Source: Rhodoplanes sp963840055
GTDB lineage: Bacteria; Pseudomonadota; Alphaproteobacteria; Rhizobiales; Xanthobacteraceae
Assembly: GCA_963840055.1 (NCBI GenBank)
Contig: CAWIXM010000002.1
Span: forward strand, 1 to 64,000
Direction: 5' to 3'
Length of the DNA stretch: 64,000 bases
Under the pieces are notes generated by a model that was not told where the DNA came from, did no database searches, and saw only the letters and a list, made by a program, of their open reading frames with translations. Made by a program: the position numbers and the translations under genes. Below, piece after piece: positions 41,147 to 51,266 of this stretch (position 1 is its first letter; each line of letters starts with the position of its first letter).

Positions 41147-41964
41147 TGCTGCGCCTCATCCTCGCTGGCGCGGGGATCGTCACCGCCATCGCCATCCTGT
41201 TGCCGTTCCAGGTGATCGCCGTGCGGTTCTCCTTGCCGATGCAGCGGCGCATTCCGACGCTGTTTCACCGGCTGGTCTGCGCGCTGCTTGGGGTGCGCAT
41301 CAAGATGATCGGCGCGCCGTCGTCGCAGCGCCCGCTGCTCATCGTCTCCAATCATGTGTCCTGGATCGACATATCGGTGATCACCGCGCTCGCCCCGGTC
41401 GCGTTCGTCGCCAAGCGCGAGGTCGCCTCCTGGCCGCTGTTCGGACTGTTCGCAAAGCTGCAGCGCTCGGTGTTCGTTGACCGCACGCGCCGGCACAAGA
41501 CGCCGGAGGCCAATATCGAGATCGCGCGGCGGCTCGCCGACGGCGATCCGGTCGTGCTGTTCGGCGAGGGCACGTCGAGCGACGGCAACCGCGTGCTGCC
41601 GTTCCGCAGCGCGCTGATCGGTGCGGCGCGCGATGCGCTTGCCGCGGCAGGACATGTCGAGCACATCCTGATACAGCCGCTGTCGATCGCCTATGTCGGA
41701 TTCCACGGCCTGCCTATGGGGCGCCAGCACCGGCCGCTTACGGCCTGGTACGGGGACCTCGACCTGTTTCCGCATCTGCGGACCGTGGTGCGCCGCGGCG
41801 CGCTCGACGCCGTGGTGAGTTGGGGCGAGCCGATCGCCTTCGGCGCAAACTCCGACCGCAAGGCCTTCGCCCGCACGCTCGAAACGGAGGTCCGCCGGCT
41901 CACCACCGCGGCGCTGCGGGGACGCGAGGGAAAGCGGGTTAGCGCGGCGGAAACGCAGCGGTGA
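41146..41964 (+). CDS. 1-acyl-glycerol-3-phosphate acyltransferase family (PlsC/OlsA-like)
   Basis: A 272-residue membrane acyltransferase with an N-terminal hydrophobic helix, the catalytic block SNHVSWIDISVITAL (HX4D) and the FGEGTSSDGNRVLPF block. The EGTSSDG form rather than the classical EGTR is seen in lyso-ornithine-lipid acyltransferases (OlsA), so the product may be phosphatidic acid or ornithine lipid. It overlaps the upstream regulator gene by one base (TGATG), hence co-translated. Confidence 0.88.
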   Translation: MLRLILAGAGIVTAIAILLPFQVIAVRFSLPMQRRIPTLFHRLVCALLGVRIKMIGAPSSQRPLLIVSNHVSWIDISVITALAPVAFVAKREVASWPLFGLFAKLQRSVFVDRTRRHKTPEANIEIARRLADGDPVVLFGEGTSSDGNRVLPFRSALIGAARDALAAAGHVEHILIQPLSIAYVGFHGLPMGRQHRPLTAWYGDLDLFPHLRTVVRRGALDAVVSWGEPIAFGANSDRKAFARTLETEVRRLTTAALRGREGKRVSAAETQR

Positions 41965-42067
41965 CGGAAAGTCCGCCCCCAGAATGGGCCTATCGCAACG
42001 CCCGGCCGCATTGAAATGATGGCCGGCCGGCGAGCACCGACCCCGGCGAGTGGCTTACGGCTTTCCG

Positions 42068-44871
42068 CTACAGCTTGGGCGCACGGAAATGTTTGGCGAA
42101 GTCGTTCGACGCCTCCTCGACTTCCAAGGCCCAGTGGCCGTCGCTGTCGAGCCTAAGCGTCACGGCCTCACCCGTGTTGAGCAGCCCGACCAGGCATTGA
42201 TCGCATTGATCGGTTTTCGCCCCGTCACGCAACTTGGCGCCGACGAAACGATACTTGTCGAGCAGCGTTCGCCCGAAATCCTTTCCGCTCGTGCCCGTTG
42301 CGTCAAAGAACGCCGGATAGAAAACGAGGCGTCGCACCGTGAATTTCGGCAGCTGCGGCGGATTTAATCCGGAAAAGATCGTGTAATCGGATGCTTTATC
42401 GAGCACCTTCAGCCCATAAAGGGAGGCAAATTTCTCCGACAACGGCGCCTCGTTGCGAACGTCCACATACATTAACGGCCTGTCCCCGCCTTTGGCCATG
42501 ACCTCCAGCAAGAGGTGATGCTCCGTGCTATCCCCCGATTGATACGAAGACACCTGCAGCTTCATGTCGAAGCCGAGTTCCTTGATCGCCGCGGCGAATT
42601 GATCCGAGGGCATCCCGACAAAGAGACCGCGAAACTTGGCGGGTCTTTGCTCAACTTTTGGCGCCGCCGCTGCCCGCTCCGTTGCGGATTCGCCGAGGCC
42701 TGTCCTTGCCGCTAGCGCGAGCTTTCGCCCGCCGCCCCGCTCCGCCGCAGTTTTCTCGGTGGCGGCCTTCAGCGCCGCTGCTTTCTCTGCCGCCGCCTTC
42801 TCGGCTGCGGCCTTCAGCGCCACTTCCTTCTCTGCCGCCGCCTTCTCGGCCGCGGCCTTCAGCGCCGCCGCTTTATCTGCCGCCGCTCTCTCGGCCGCGG
42901 CCTTCAGCGCCGCCGCCTTCTCCGCCGCCGCTTTCTCGGCGGCAGCCTTCAACGCGGCCTCCTTCTCCGCCGCCGCCTTCTCGGCGGCTGCCTGCAGCGC
43001 CGCTACTTTGTCGCCAACCGCGCTGTTCGCCGTGGCCTTCTCTGCCGCGGCCTTCAGCGCCGCCGCCTTTTCCGCCACCGCTTTCTCAGCGGCAGCCTTC
43101 AACGCTGCTTCCTTCTCCGCGGCGGCTTTCTCGGCGGCAGCCTTCAACGCTGCTTCCTTCTCAGCGGCCGCTTTCTCAGCGGCCGCCTTCAACGCCGCTT
43201 CCCTCTCCGACGCAGCCTTCTCGGCAGCAGCTTTCAACGCCGCTTCCCTCTCCGACGCAGCCTTCTCGGCAGCAGCTTTCACCGCCGCTTCCCTCTCCGA
43301 CGCGGCTTTCTCGACAGCGGTCTTCAACGCCGCCGCCTTCTTCGCCGCCGCCTTCTCCGCTGCCGCCTTCTCTGCTGCGACCTTCAGCGCGGCCTCTTTC
43401 TCAGCCGTCGCCTTGTCGGCTGCAGCCCGCAGCGCAGCTAATCTTGCGGCAGCCGCTTTGTCCGCTGCCGCTTTCTCCGCTACGGCCTTCAGCGCCGCCT
43501 CTTTCTCAGCCGTCGCCTTGTCGGCTGCAGCCCGCAGCGCAGCTAATCTTTCGGCAGCCGCTTTGTCCGCTGCCGCCTTCTCCGTTGCGGCCCGCTCCGC
43601 CGCGGCCTTCACCGCCGCCGCCTTCTCGGCTGCCGCTTTGTCCGCTGCCGCTTTCTCCGTTGCGGCCTTCTCCGCCGCAGCCCTCAGCGCCGCCGCTTTC
43701 TCGGCTGCTGCTTTATCTGCTGCAGCCCTTTCTGCCGCAGCGGGGCCGTCTCCGCCGCAATGTTCAGCGCCGCTACTTTTTCAGCCGCTGCCTTATCGGC
43801 TGCTGCTTTGTCCGCTGCAGCCTTTTCTGCCGCTGCCTTATCGGTCGCCGCTTTATCTGCCGCAGCTTTGTCCGCTGCTGCTTTGTCTGCATCGGCGACC
43901 GTCGCCTCGCTGCCGGTGGCGGGAGGCGCAGCGGCCGTCGCGGGCGCGGACGGGGACGCGGCCATATTGGCATCGTAGACAAATGTCCGCTGGTAACCCC
44001 GTCCATTGCGATCGGCACTCGCCGACCACACATAGCCGGAGCCGCTACTCAGCCGGTAGATCGGCAAGCCGAGTTTGGCCGAGCGCCGGAAGTTTCCGAG
44101 GAAATCGGCGAGCAGGCCTTTGCGCGGACTTTCGCCTGCAGCAACCATTTTGACGCTTTCGGGGTCCAACGGCTCTAATTTTATCGTTCCCCAAGACGCG
44201 ATAATCGCGTTGGGTAAACCGTCCTTTTGTGGAATTCGCAGCACGTTGGCCGGTTTTCCAAAATGAGCCGAGAGGCGTTCGAGTTCTTTCTCAACGCCGG
44301 CAGCATCAAAGCCTGGCGGTTCGCTCGCCTGATTGACATAGGCTGCGCGGCCATCCTGATTGTGCAAGATGGATGTCGAGACCGATAATTCGCGCCGGCC
44401 GATCCTTTCCCGCTCCGCGCGCTGGCACCACGTCAGACCGGCGAACAGCTCGCTCGGGCCGCATTGAAATTCCGAATAGTTGTCAAGCTCGGTCGGCGCG
44501 AGGCTGCCGAGAGAAAGCCCGTCTACCGAAAACTTGGATTTCGGGACGGCAACAGGCGCCGGCGCTTGGGCTAGCTGCTTTTGGCATTCGGCACGGAGCT
44601 TGACGATGCGTTCGTTAGTCTGCGCAACCCCGCGCCGCTGGAGCGTTCTGGCGCTCGTGCCCTCCTTACGCAGCGCTTGATCAATGCATTCGAGTTCATT
44701 GGCCGGAATATCGGTCCACCTTGTGCGCACCGTGCGCGTCGGCTTGGGGGCTGAGGGCTTTGCCTGGGTGTCTCGGTAGAAATCGTAAACGCTGCCCACG
44801 CCTTGCGCCGACGCGCTTTCCGTCAGCGCGAGCCCGCTCGCGACGAGCACAAGCAACAATTGTCTGATCAT
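42068..44871 (-). CDS. Large secreted protein with TolA-like Ala/Lys/Glu repeat, probable frameshift
   Basis: The N-terminus MIRQLLLVLVASGLALTESA is a signal peptide cleaved near SASAQG. A globular domain of about 250 residues follows (CIDQALRKEGTSARTLQRRG, FQCGPSELFAGLTWCQRAER). Next comes a coiled coil of about 350 residues made of AAEKAAAEKAAALKA-type units. A C-terminal domain ends RAPKL at 42068 and contains FRGLFVGMPSDQFAAAIKEL and a CDQC motif. The frame breaks near 43738-43746 inside the repeat: one missing base would join both parts into about 934 residues. As read, the first part ends at 43684 and the second reopens internally. The repeat resembles TolA domain II, but no TolA domains are recognised. 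It may be a periplasm-spanning protein of unknown function. Confidence 0.75.
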
Positions 44872-45226
44872 TTGAGTGCGCCTGCCATGATGACCAAGGT
44901 CATCGATACGCTCCACCTCTGCTCCGCCCTGCGGCGTCCCTGCCGGGCAGAGGTCGCGCTACTGAAAAGCCTCGCCGTGGCACGATTGCGGCGGCTCAAT
45001 GTCCACCGGCGGTACCCGCTGACTATATACTCCACTATGAACCCCTAAGCGATTCCGCCTCAAGGCGCCCGTCCGCCGGCCATTCCTCTCGCCGGCAAAA
45101 GGCGCTAATAGAAGGCAAACCTGCGCTCGGACCGCCGGAACGTGAGAATTTATCAATGGACATAAGTGCTTGGCAAGGCTGTCTCGGCCTTGAACGGCCG
45201 CGATCGACGGATATATGCAAACCGGC
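44872..45226. other. Divergent intergenic region before miaB
   Basis: 355 nt without a supported gene. It separates the divergent Ala-rich protein gene and miaB. A TATACT hexamer at 45026-45031 is a possible -10 box but no convincing -35 was found. GC-rich inverted sequence CGCCGGC-type arms occur at about 45070-45105. Confidence 0.35.
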
Positions 45227-46624
45227 ATGAGCGGACCGCGCAAGCTCCTCGTCAAATCCTTTGGCTGCCAGATGAACGTCTACGACTCGCAGCGTATGGC
45301 GGACACGCTGGCGCGCGAAGGCTTTATCGAGACGACGGCGGCCGAGGAGGCCGACCTTCTTATCCTCAACACCTGCCATATTCGCGAGAAGGCGGCGGAG
45401 AAGGTCTATTCCGAACTCGGTCGGATTCGCCGGCTGAAAGGGCGGGCGGCGCGCGACGGACGGCGCATGCTGGTTGCAGTCGCCGGCTGCGTCGCCCAAG
45501 CGGAAGGGGAAGAAATCATCCGCCGCGCGCCGGTGGTGGACCTGGTGTTCGGCCCGCAAAGCTATCACCGCCTGCCCGATCTCGTCGCCCGCGCCGAGCG
45601 CAATGGCAGGGCGACCGACACCGAGTTTCCGGTCGAAGACAAGTTCGATCATCTCGCGCCGGCAACCGCGGCGGCAACGCGCGCGCGGGGAGTGACCTCC
45701 TTCGTCACCGTGCAGGAAGGCTGCGACAGGTTCTGTACCTTCTGCGTCGTGCCCTATACGCGCGGAGCGGAGATGTCACGGCCGGTCGCGAAAATCGTGG
45801 CGGAGGCGGAGCGCCTCGCCGACGCCGGCGTGCGCGAGATCCGGTTGATCGGGCAGAACGTCAATGCCTATCACGGCGAAGGCCCCGATGGCGGAACTTG
45901 GTCGCTGGCGCGGCTGCTGCACCGCATTGCCGAGATTCCCGGCGTGGCGCGGCTGCGCTACATGACCAGCCACCCATGCGACATGGACGATGAGCTGATC
46001 GCCGCGCATCGCGATCTTGCCCCGCTGATGCCTCAGCTCCACCTCCCAGTGCAGTCGGGCTCCAATCGCATCCTGGCGGCGATGAATCGACGGCACACGC
46101 GGGCGGATTATCTTGCGGTGGTGACGAGGCTGCGCAAGGCGCGGCCAGACATCGCGCTTTCCTCGGATTTCATCGTTGGATTTCCTGGCGAGACCGAGGA
46201 GGATTTCCGTGCGACGCTCGCGATCGTCGACGCTGTGGGATATGCTGGCGCCTTCTCCTTCAAATATTCGCCGCGGCCGGGGACGCCCGCCGCCGCGCGC
46301 GCGGATCAGGTCGAAGACGATGATAAGATCGAACGGCTCGCGCGGCTGCAGCAAGCGATCGATCGTAACGCTCGCGCATTCAGCGAGGGCCTGCTCGGAT
46401 GCGAATTCGATGTGCTGTTCGAGAAGGAGGGCCGCCGGCCCGGACAAATGATCGGACGATCGCCTTATCTACAGCCGGTGCAGGTCATGGCGCCGACATC
46501 ATTTGCCGGTGAGATTGTGGCGGTGCGAATCACCGCCCTCGGCACCAACAGCCTTTTTGGAACATTGGCGCACGCGCCGCAAATGCATGACGACAATACG
46601 ACGACCGCCAGCGCAGGATCGTGA
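45227..46624 (+). CDS. miaB: tRNA-2-methylthio-N6-dimethylallyladenosine synthase
   Basis: A radical SAM methylthiotransferase that completes ms2i6A37 on tRNAs first modified by MiaA. The N-terminal MTTase domain holds three cysteines (KSFGCQMNVYDS, ILNTCHIREKA, AVAGCVAQAE); the radical SAM site is EGCDRFCTFCVVPYTRG; a C-terminal TRAM domain ends the protein. At 465 residues it has full length. MSGPRKLLVKSFGCQMN at 45227 is the best start; an ATG four codons upstream is also possible. Confidence 0.97.
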   Translation: MSGPRKLLVKSFGCQMNVYDSQRMADTLAREGFIETTAAEEADLLILNTCHIREKAAEKVYSELGRIRRLKGRAARDGRRMLVAVAGCVAQAEGEEIIRRAPVVDLVFGPQSYHRLPDLVARAERNGRATDTEFPVEDKFDHLAPATAAATRARGVTSFVTVQEGCDRFCTFCVVPYTRGAEMSRPVAKIVAEAERLADAGVREIRLIGQNVNAYHGEGPDGGTWSLARLLHRIAEIPGVARLRYMTSHPCDMDDELIAAHRDLAPLMPQLHLPVQSGSNRILAAMNRRHTRADYLAVVTRLRKARPDIALSSDFIVGFPGETEEDFRATLAIVDAVGYAGAFSFKYSPRPGTPAAARADQVEDDDKIERLARLQQAIDRNARAFSEGLLGCEFDVLFEKEGRRPGQMIGRSPYLQPVQVMAPTSFAGEIVAVRITALGTNSLFGTLAHAPQMHDDNTTTASAGS

Positions 46625-47669
46625 CGCCTTGGCCCGACGCGCTCCCGACAGCCCAGCCCTTATGCCTTCTGCTACCGATGCGGCGGCGCATATTGTTCTC
46701 GCCTTCGACGACAACCGGCTGGTCTCAGCATTGTTCGGCCAGTACGGGCAGAATCTCGCGCTGATCGAGCGTCGGCTCGGCGTGGTCGCGGACTCGCGCG
46801 GCAATCACGTCACCATCGAAGGCTCGCGCGACGCCTGCGAACAAGCGCGTCACGTGCTCGAAGGTCTGTACGAGCAACTCAAGCAAGGGCACGATCTGAG
46901 CCAGGGCGACGTCGAAGGTGCGATCCGGCTCGCGATATCGCAGGGTTCGCTGTTCGACTTCGATCCGACCGCGGCGCGACCAAGCTTCGAAGAGATCAAT
47001 CTGCGCAAGCGGCTGGTGCGGGCGCGCACGCCGGCGCAAGACGCCTATATCCGCGCGCTGCGCCGCCATGCGCTCGTGTTCGGCGCGGGACCGGCCGGCA
47101 CCGGCAAGACCTGGCTCGCAGTCGCCCATGCGATCGCGCTGTTCGAGCGCAAGGAGGTCGATCGCATCATCCTGTCGCGCCCCGCGGTCGAAGCCGGCGA
47201 ACGGCTCGGCTTTCTGCCGGGCGACATGCGCGAGAAGGTCGATCCCTATCTGCGGCCGATTTACGATGCGTTGTTCGACCTCATGGACCCGCGCATCGTC
47301 GAGCGCGCCTTGCAAACTGGCGAGATCGAGATCGCGCCGCTCGCCTTCATGCGCGGGCGCACGCTTGCCAACGCCGCGATCATCCTTGATGAAGCGCAGA
47401 ATACGACAACGATGCAGATGAAGATGTTCTTGACCCGTCTCGGCGAGAACGCGCGCATGATCGTCACCGGCGACCCGAGCCAAGTCGATCTGCCGCCGGG
47501 TCAGACCTCTGGATTGACGGAGGCGTTGCGTCTGCTCGCTGGCGTCGAAGGCGTAGGCCAAGTCGTCTTCACTGAGGCCGATGTCATCCGCCACGAGCTG
47601 GTGGCGCGGATCGTCGCGGCCTATGACCGCGCCACATCCGCGCGCAACAAACGCGAGACGGGCGTATGA
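46587..47669 (+). CDS. phoH: PhoH-family ATPase
   Basis: A PhoH-like P-loop ATPase, probably an RNA helicase-type partner of YbeY in rRNA or mRNA processing. An N-terminal KH-like segment (NLALIERRLGVVADSRGNHV) precedes the ATPase: GAGPAGTGKTWLAVAHAIAL (Walker A), RPAVEAGERLGFLPGDMREK and ANAAIILDEAQNTT (Walker B). The start is uncertain: ATG 46587 overlaps miaB by 38 nt (360 residues), ATG 46662 gives 335; neither has a clear ribosome site. The 3' end overlaps ybeY as ATGA. Confidence 0.95.
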   Translation: MTTIRRPPAQDRDALARRAPDSPALMPSATDAAAHIVLAFDDNRLVSALFGQYGQNLALIERRLGVVADSRGNHVTIEGSRDACEQARHVLEGLYEQLKQGHDLSQGDVEGAIRLAISQGSLFDFDPTAARPSFEEINLRKRLVRARTPAQDAYIRALRRHALVFGAGPAGTGKTWLAVAHAIALFERKEVDRIILSRPAVEAGERLGFLPGDMREKVDPYLRPIYDALFDLMDPRIVERALQTGEIEIAPLAFMRGRTLANAAIILDEAQNTTTMQMKMFLTRLGENARMIVTGDPSQVDLPPGQTSGLTEALRLLAGVEGVGQVVFTEADVIRHELVARIVAAYDRATSARNKRETGV

Positions 47670-48205
47670 CTCAGCCCGCGCGGCCGCTGCCGTCCTGCAC
47701 GATTGACGTTTTGGTCGAGTCGCCGCTTTGGCGCGGCATCGCCGACATCGAGTCCTGCGTTCGCCGCGCGGTCGCCGCCGCTCTGCCGCCGGACGACGCG
47801 GATTGCGAGCTTGCGGTGGTGCTAACCGACGACCGATCAATGCGCGCGCTCAACGCCCGCTTTCGCGGCAGCGACACGGCGACCAATGTGCTATCCTTTC
47901 CAACGTCCGGGTCTCCCCGTCTCCCCGCGGATCAGAAACGTGGCGAGCCGATCTCTCTCGGCGACATCGTGATCGCCTTCGAGACGGCGCAGGCGGAAGC
48001 CGCTGCAGAAGGAAAGGAATTCGGTCATCACGTCGCGCATCTTCTCGTGCATGGCGTTTTGCACCTGTTGGGTTATGATCACCATTCCGACCCGGAGGCG
48101 GAAGCGATGGAAGCGCGCGAGCGGGCAATCCTCATGAAGCTCGACATGCCCGATCCCTATGCGGAGCGCGACCGCTTTCCCGTGGACAGACCCGGCTGCG
48201 CCTGA
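47666..48205 (+). CDS. ybeY: Endoribonuclease YbeY (16S rRNA maturation and quality control)
   Basis: A 179-residue zinc-dependent endoribonuclease with the diagnostic HGVLHLLGYDHHSD metal motif (H-x3-H-x5-H) and FRGSDTATNVLSFPT upstream. It is co-translated with phoH (4-nt overlap) and followed 11 nt later by corC, the classical phoH-ybeY-corC-lnt order. Confidence 0.96.
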   Translation: MTQPARPLPSCTIDVLVESPLWRGIADIESCVRRAVAAALPPDDADCELAVVLTDDRSMRALNARFRGSDTATNVLSFPTSGSPRLPADQKRGEPISLGDIVIAFETAQAEAAAEGKEFGHHVAHLLVHGVLHLLGYDHHSDPEAEAMEARERAILMKLDMPDPYAERDRFPVDRPGCA

Positions 48206-48216
48206 CCCTGACCATC

Positions 48217-49389
48217 ATGCCTGAAGACGCGCCAAGTCGACCTGAGTCGAGTGAACTCGCCGATCACCGCAATCTGCCGGTCCCGCTGTCGCGCCCTGAG
48301 CTCGACCCTGGCGATAACGGCGACAATGGCGAGGGTTGGCTGCATCGGCTCCTGCGCGGCTTGTTCGGGCGGAGCGGTTCGACCCGCTCCGATATCGCGG
48401 TGCTGCTGGAAGACCACACGCTTGCCGACACCGGCTTCTCGCCGGAACAGCGGGCGATGCTCCGGAACATCCTCGGGCTGAGCGAGCGTCGCGTCGAAGA
48501 CATCATGGTCCCGCGCGCCGACATCGTCTCGGTGCACCAGGACATACCGCTCGGCGAATTGATGAAAGTGTTCGAGAAGGCCGGGCACTCGCGTCTCGTC
48601 GTTTATGACGATACGCTCGACGATCCCGTCGGCCTTGTGCACATCCGCGATCTGATCGGATACATGACGGCGCAGGCGACCGTCTCCTCGCAAAGCAAAA
48701 TCAAGCGCAAGAAGCCGCTTCCCGCCGATCTCGATTTGGGCGCGATCGATCTCGCCATGCCGCTGTCCCAATCGAAGATCGTCCGCACCATCTTGTTCGT
48801 GCCGCCGTCGATGCCGACGCTCGATCTCCTCGCCAAGATGCAGGCAACGCGCATTCACCTCGCGCTGGTGATCGACGAATACGGCGGCACCGACGGCTTG
48901 GTCTCGATCGAGGATCTGGTCGAGCAGATCGTCGGCGACATTGAAGACGAGCATGACGAACAGGCCGCGCATACGGTGATGCGCCAGCCCGACGGATCGT
49001 TTCTCGCCGACGCCCGCGCCACGTTGGAAGACGTCGTCGGGACCATCGGGTCCGAGTTCGATGTCGGCGACGCCGCCGAGGAGGTCGACACCGTCGGCGG
49101 CTATCTCGTCACCCGCATCGGGCGTGTGCCGGTGCGCGGCGAGATCGTCCCGGGCCCGCGGCCGTTTGAAATCGAAGTGCTCGACGCCGATCCGCGCCGC
49201 GTCAAGAAGGTCAAGATCTTCCGCAGCAAGCGGCCGCCGCGCGAACGCGAACCGCGGCGCGAGCAGGAGACGGACGGCGGACGCGACACGCGTGCCCGCG
49301 AAGCCGGGGCATCTAAATCGCCTGCGTCCGAAGAGGCGACCGGATCACCGCCGGTCGCGCTGCCAGCCCCGACGACGCGCCAGCCGTGA
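48217..49389 (+). CDS. corC: CBS-domain CorC/HlyC family protein
   Basis: A 390-residue cytosolic protein of the CorC family, linked in other bacteria to magnesium and cobalt efflux. RRVEDIMVPRADIVSVHQDI opens the first CBS motif, with a second around MPTLDLLAKMQATRIHLALV and DEYGGTDGLVSIEDLVEQIV. The C-terminal CorC_HlyC domain contains VDTVGGYLVTRIGRVPVRGE. The last about 65 residues are charged and disordered. It lacks membrane segments of its own and overlaps lnt by 4 nt. Confidence 0.93.
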   Translation: MPEDAPSRPESSELADHRNLPVPLSRPELDPGDNGDNGEGWLHRLLRGLFGRSGSTRSDIAVLLEDHTLADTGFSPEQRAMLRNILGLSERRVEDIMVPRADIVSVHQDIPLGELMKVFEKAGHSRLVVYDDTLDDPVGLVHIRDLIGYMTAQATVSSQSKIKRKKPLPADLDLGAIDLAMPLSQSKIVRTILFVPPSMPTLDLLAKMQATRIHLALVIDEYGGTDGLVSIEDLVEQIVGDIEDEHDEQAAHTVMRQPDGSFLADARATLEDVVGTIGSEFDVGDAAEEVDTVGGYLVTRIGRVPVRGEIVPGPRPFEIEVLDADPRRVKKVKIFRSKRPPREREPRREQETDGGRDTRAREAGASKSPASEEATGSPPVALPAPTTRQP

Positions 49390-50993
49390 TCGCCGCGCGC
49401 ATCGCGCAACCGATTGTGCTTGCAAGGGGGTTGCAGCGCCCGCTGCTCGCGTTCCTGGCTGGCGCGGCGTCGACACTGGCGCTGCCGCCGCTGGAAATCT
49501 GGCCCGCGCTGTTTCTGACCTTCCCGGTCATCGTGTGGCTGATCGACGGCGCGGTGGGCCGCTGGAACGGCGTCTTCGCCGCCGCGGCGGCGGGCTGGTG
49601 CTTCGGCTTCGGCTATTTCCTCTGCGGCTTGTATTGGGTCGGCTCCGCTTTTCTCGTCGACGCCGACATATTCGGCTGGATGATGCCGTTTGCCGTCGTC
49701 GCGCTGCCCGCCGGACTATCGCTGTTCACGGCGTTCGGATTCGCGCTTGCGCGCCTCCTATGGATGCGCGGGGCGGCCCGTATTCTGACGCTCGCCGCGG
49801 CGCTCACCTTTGCCGAATGGCTGCGCGGGCACATGCTCACTGGATTTCCCTGGAATGCCTTCGGTTATGCCTTGACCGGCCCGCTCATCCTTGCGCAAAG
49901 CGCGGCGCTCGTCGGGCTATGGGGACTGACTTTCATCGCGGTCGCCGTATTCGCCAGTCCGGCGGTGCTCGCCGACGATCGCGCCGACACCCGCCGGCCA
50001 TGGCTCGCCCCGACTGCCGCGATCGTCGTTCTCGCGGGCTTTGCGATCTACGGCGCGGCGCGGCTCGCGGCGACGCCGACCCAATTCGTCGCTGGCGTGC
50101 ATCTGCGAATCATGCAGCCGGACATTCCGCAAGATCAGCGCTTCAACTATTCGGCGAAGGCTGATGTCATGCGTCGGTATCTGGGGTTGTCGAGTCACGG
50201 CGCGAACCCGCCCGCGGCCGGATTAGCCGGCGTGACGCATTTGATCTGGCCGGAGTCGGCTTTTCCCTTCTTTCTCACGCGCGAACCCGATGCACTCGCC
50301 GCGATCGCCGAGCTGCTGCCGCCGGGAACCGTGCTGATCACCGGCGCGGCGCGTTACGCCGAGGCCGCCTCCGCACCGAGGCGGATTCGGGCCTATAACT
50401 CGGTCTATGTGATCGACCACGATGGAACCGTCCGCGCCGTCTACGACAAGGTGCACTTGGTGCCTTTCGGCGAGTTCCTGCCGCTCCGCGGTCTGCTTGA
50501 GCGACTGGGGCTGGAGCAGCTCGTCCGCGTGCCCGGCGGATTTCTTGCCGGCGAGGGGCGGGGATTGATCGCTACCCCCGGCACGCCTTCTTTCGTGCCG
50601 CTGGTCTGCTACGAAATCATCTTCCCCCACGCCGTGGTCCCGCCAGGGGAGCGCCCCGGGTGGCTGCTCAATGTGACCAATGACGGCTGGTTCGGAGCAA
50701 GCGCGGGGCCTTATCAACATTTGCTGCAGGCCCGGGTGCGCGCGATCGAGGAGGGGCTTCCACTCGTTCGCGCAGCTAACACCGGCATTTCCGCCGTTGT
50801 TGACCCAGTCGGACGAATTGTCGCGGCGCTGCCGCTTGATCGCGAAGGCGTGCTCGATGCGAAATTACCTAAGCGCATAGCTGCTCCGCTCTATGCGCGT
50901 ACCGGCGACCGTGCGGTCGCCGCGATTGTTTGTATTATAATGATTTTTAGTTTATGGCATCGTCGCCGCCGCGATCGCGGCGGCGACGCGTAA
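49386..50993 (+). CDS. lnt: Apolipoprotein N-acyltransferase
   Basis: An inner-membrane enzyme that adds the third acyl chain to lipoproteins, such as the collagen-like one in this window. About six N-terminal membrane helices precede a nitrilase-like domain carrying the Glu-Lys-Cys triad in LIWPESAFPFF, YDKVHLVPFGEFLPL and PLVCYEIIFPHA. Length (535) is typical. The start is GTG 49386, overlapping corC. The last residues are basic. Confidence 0.96.
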   Translation: MIAARIAQPIVLARGLQRPLLAFLAGAASTLALPPLEIWPALFLTFPVIVWLIDGAVGRWNGVFAAAAAGWCFGFGYFLCGLYWVGSAFLVDADIFGWMMPFAVVALPAGLSLFTAFGFALARLLWMRGAARILTLAAALTFAEWLRGHMLTGFPWNAFGYALTGPLILAQSAALVGLWGLTFIAVAVFASPAVLADDRADTRRPWLAPTAAIVVLAGFAIYGAARLAATPTQFVAGVHLRIMQPDIPQDQRFNYSAKADVMRRYLGLSSHGANPPAAGLAGVTHLIWPESAFPFFLTREPDALAAIAELLPPGTVLITGAARYAEAASAPRRIRAYNSVYVIDHDGTVRAVYDKVHLVPFGEFLPLRGLLERLGLEQLVRVPGGFLAGEGRGLIATPGTPSFVPLVCYEIIFPHAVVPPGERPGWLLNVTNDGWFGASAGPYQHLLQARVRAIEEGLPLVRAANTGISAVVDPVGRIVAALPLDREGVLDAKLPKRIAAPLYARTGDRAVAAIVCIIMIFSLWHRRRRDRGGDA

Positions 50994-51179
50994 TTGTGCG
51001 CCGCAAAACTATGCTGCTACGGCAAATCTAAGGGAACTTGCTTACGAAAAAGCAACCAATTCTCAAAAAATGAAATCGTTCTGGGCAATTTTATGCACGC
51101 GTTACTAGCCTTTTTGTATAGGAGACCGATCTAAAACTGTATGGCTGTCACGCATTATCAAAAAAGCCGTCATTTTTCT

Positions 51180-51208
51180 TTGACGTTAACTTCGAATTCG
51201 CACAAAAT
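51180..51208 (+). promoter_or_regulatory. Probable promoter of the XRE regulator gene
   Basis: TTGACG (51180-51185) and CAAAAT (51203-51208) are separated by 17 nt in a distinctly AT-rich 273-nt gap (50994-51266) between lnt and the regulator gene. The rest of the gap shows no gene and no clear terminator for lnt. Confidence 0.5.
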
Positions 51209-51266
51209 GCTAGTTGCGTAATCGTGGCGAGTGGCCGTAATTTGGGGCCCGACATAGGAGAGCGTT

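Noticed and set aside
42636..44178. Two 500-codon frames rich in Ala/Ser/Phe or Pro/Ser/Leu opposite the Ala-rich protein
   Set aside because: They are translations of the complementary strand of the Ala/Lys/Glu repeat; the minus-strand frame has a signal peptide and globular flanks.
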